DNA of 64,000 bases from Streptomyces sp. NBC_00448 (GTDB taxonomy: Bacteria > Actinomycetota > Actinomycetes > Streptomycetales > Streptomycetaceae). Of the stretch, positions 63,928 to 64,000 are shown piece after piece. Made by a program: the position numbers and the translations under genes. The stretch is taken from positions 4,077,001 through 4,141,000 of the forward strand of contig NZ_CP107913.1 of assembly GCF_036014115.1 (NCBI RefSeq). The letters run 5' to 3'. How positions within the stretch are numbered: the stretch's first letter is position 1; the number at the start of each line of letters is the position of its first letter. The notes below the pieces were generated by a model, which saw only the letters and a list, made by a program, of their open reading frames with translations, did not search any database and was not told where the DNA came from.

Positions 63928-64000
63928 ATGACCAAGATCGCAGCCGTGGACGTTGCGGTACTCGCCCAAGCCATCCAGCAGATGGACACCGGCGCCCAGG
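63928..64000 (+). CDS. Partial gene cut by the window end
   Basis: The frame starts at ATG 63928 after GGGGGGGAA and runs to the end: MTKIAAVDVAVLAQAIQQMD and a few more residues. It is helical and follows the small-protein gene closely. It cannot be named from 24 residues. Confidence 0.5.
   Translation, partial: MTKIAAVDVAVLAQAIQQMDTGAQ

Overview
The window is high-GC actinobacterial DNA, almost certainly from Streptomyces or a close relative in the Streptomycetaceae. Start codons are often GTG, genes are dense with 4-nt GTGA/ATGA overlaps, and the content is typical: a stand-alone groEL under two CIRCE operators, a DasR-type nagK-nagA locus, an ECF41 sigma factor, XRE/DUF397 pairs, and an ftsH-hpt-tilS-(DUF2342 protease)-dacB/ppa block. 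I count about 58 protein genes, one degraded transporter and one very short leader-peptide gene. I saw no rRNA, tRNA, CRISPR array or intact insertion sequence.

Layout. 1-4.5 kb: the end of a UvrA-like ABC ATPase, a hemerythrin-like protein, an MFS pseudogene and two small genes. 4.6-10 kb: an RpiR/MurR regulator with murQ, a MITE-like repeat, a glutathione peroxidase, groEL and a cold-shock protein. 10-26 kb: a MoaD/ThiS carrier coupled to thrC; a gpgS-like synthase and an OtsA-like trehalose-6-phosphate synthase; an accessory set (MFS pump with TetR, ArsR regulator, TetR with SnoaL-like protein) lying between otsA and otsB; then DUF3263, a sugar-binding lipoprotein and nagK-nagA with two candidate DasR sites, followed by a PfkB kinase. 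26-35.5 kb: a membrane-anchored CBM-like protein, a MidA-type methyltransferase, a Ser/Thr kinase, a reductase/epimerase, a PaeR7I/XhoI-type restriction-modification pair and a solitary nuoD paralogue.

35.6-52.4 kb is mostly housekeeping on the minus strand: rhodanese and cysteine dioxygenase behind a Cys-containing leader peptide; a folate set (folE upstream, then folP-NTF2-folB-folK-DUF3180 chained by GTGA overlaps); an MprF-type lysyltransferase; ftsH, hpt, tilS, a zinc protease, dacB, and divergent ppa. A three-copy 69-bp tandem repeat abuts the dacB stop. 52.5-64 kb is accessory: MFS/TetR, a TPR protein, membrane proteins, an NAD(P)-binding oxidoreductase with an ECF41 sigma factor, a maltokinase-cap-like protein, an XRE/DUF397 pair and two small proteins cut by the window end.

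How the genes fit together. MurQ makes GlcNAc-6-P from MurNAc-6-P, and NagK/NagA handle GlcNAc and GlcNAc-6-P, so cell-wall recycling and amino-sugar catabolism meet here. OtsA/OtsB and GpgS point to compatible-solute synthesis. The folate genes cover GTP to dihydropteroate. Most interesting for follow-up are the leader peptide ahead of cysteine dioxygenase, the repeat elements at 6728-6985 and 50172-50378, the XhoI-type R-M pair, the possible MidA/NuoD relationship, the paired regulator/operator sites, and the Asp/Gly-rich tail on the NTF2 protein. None is clearly a wholly new defence or biosynthetic system.
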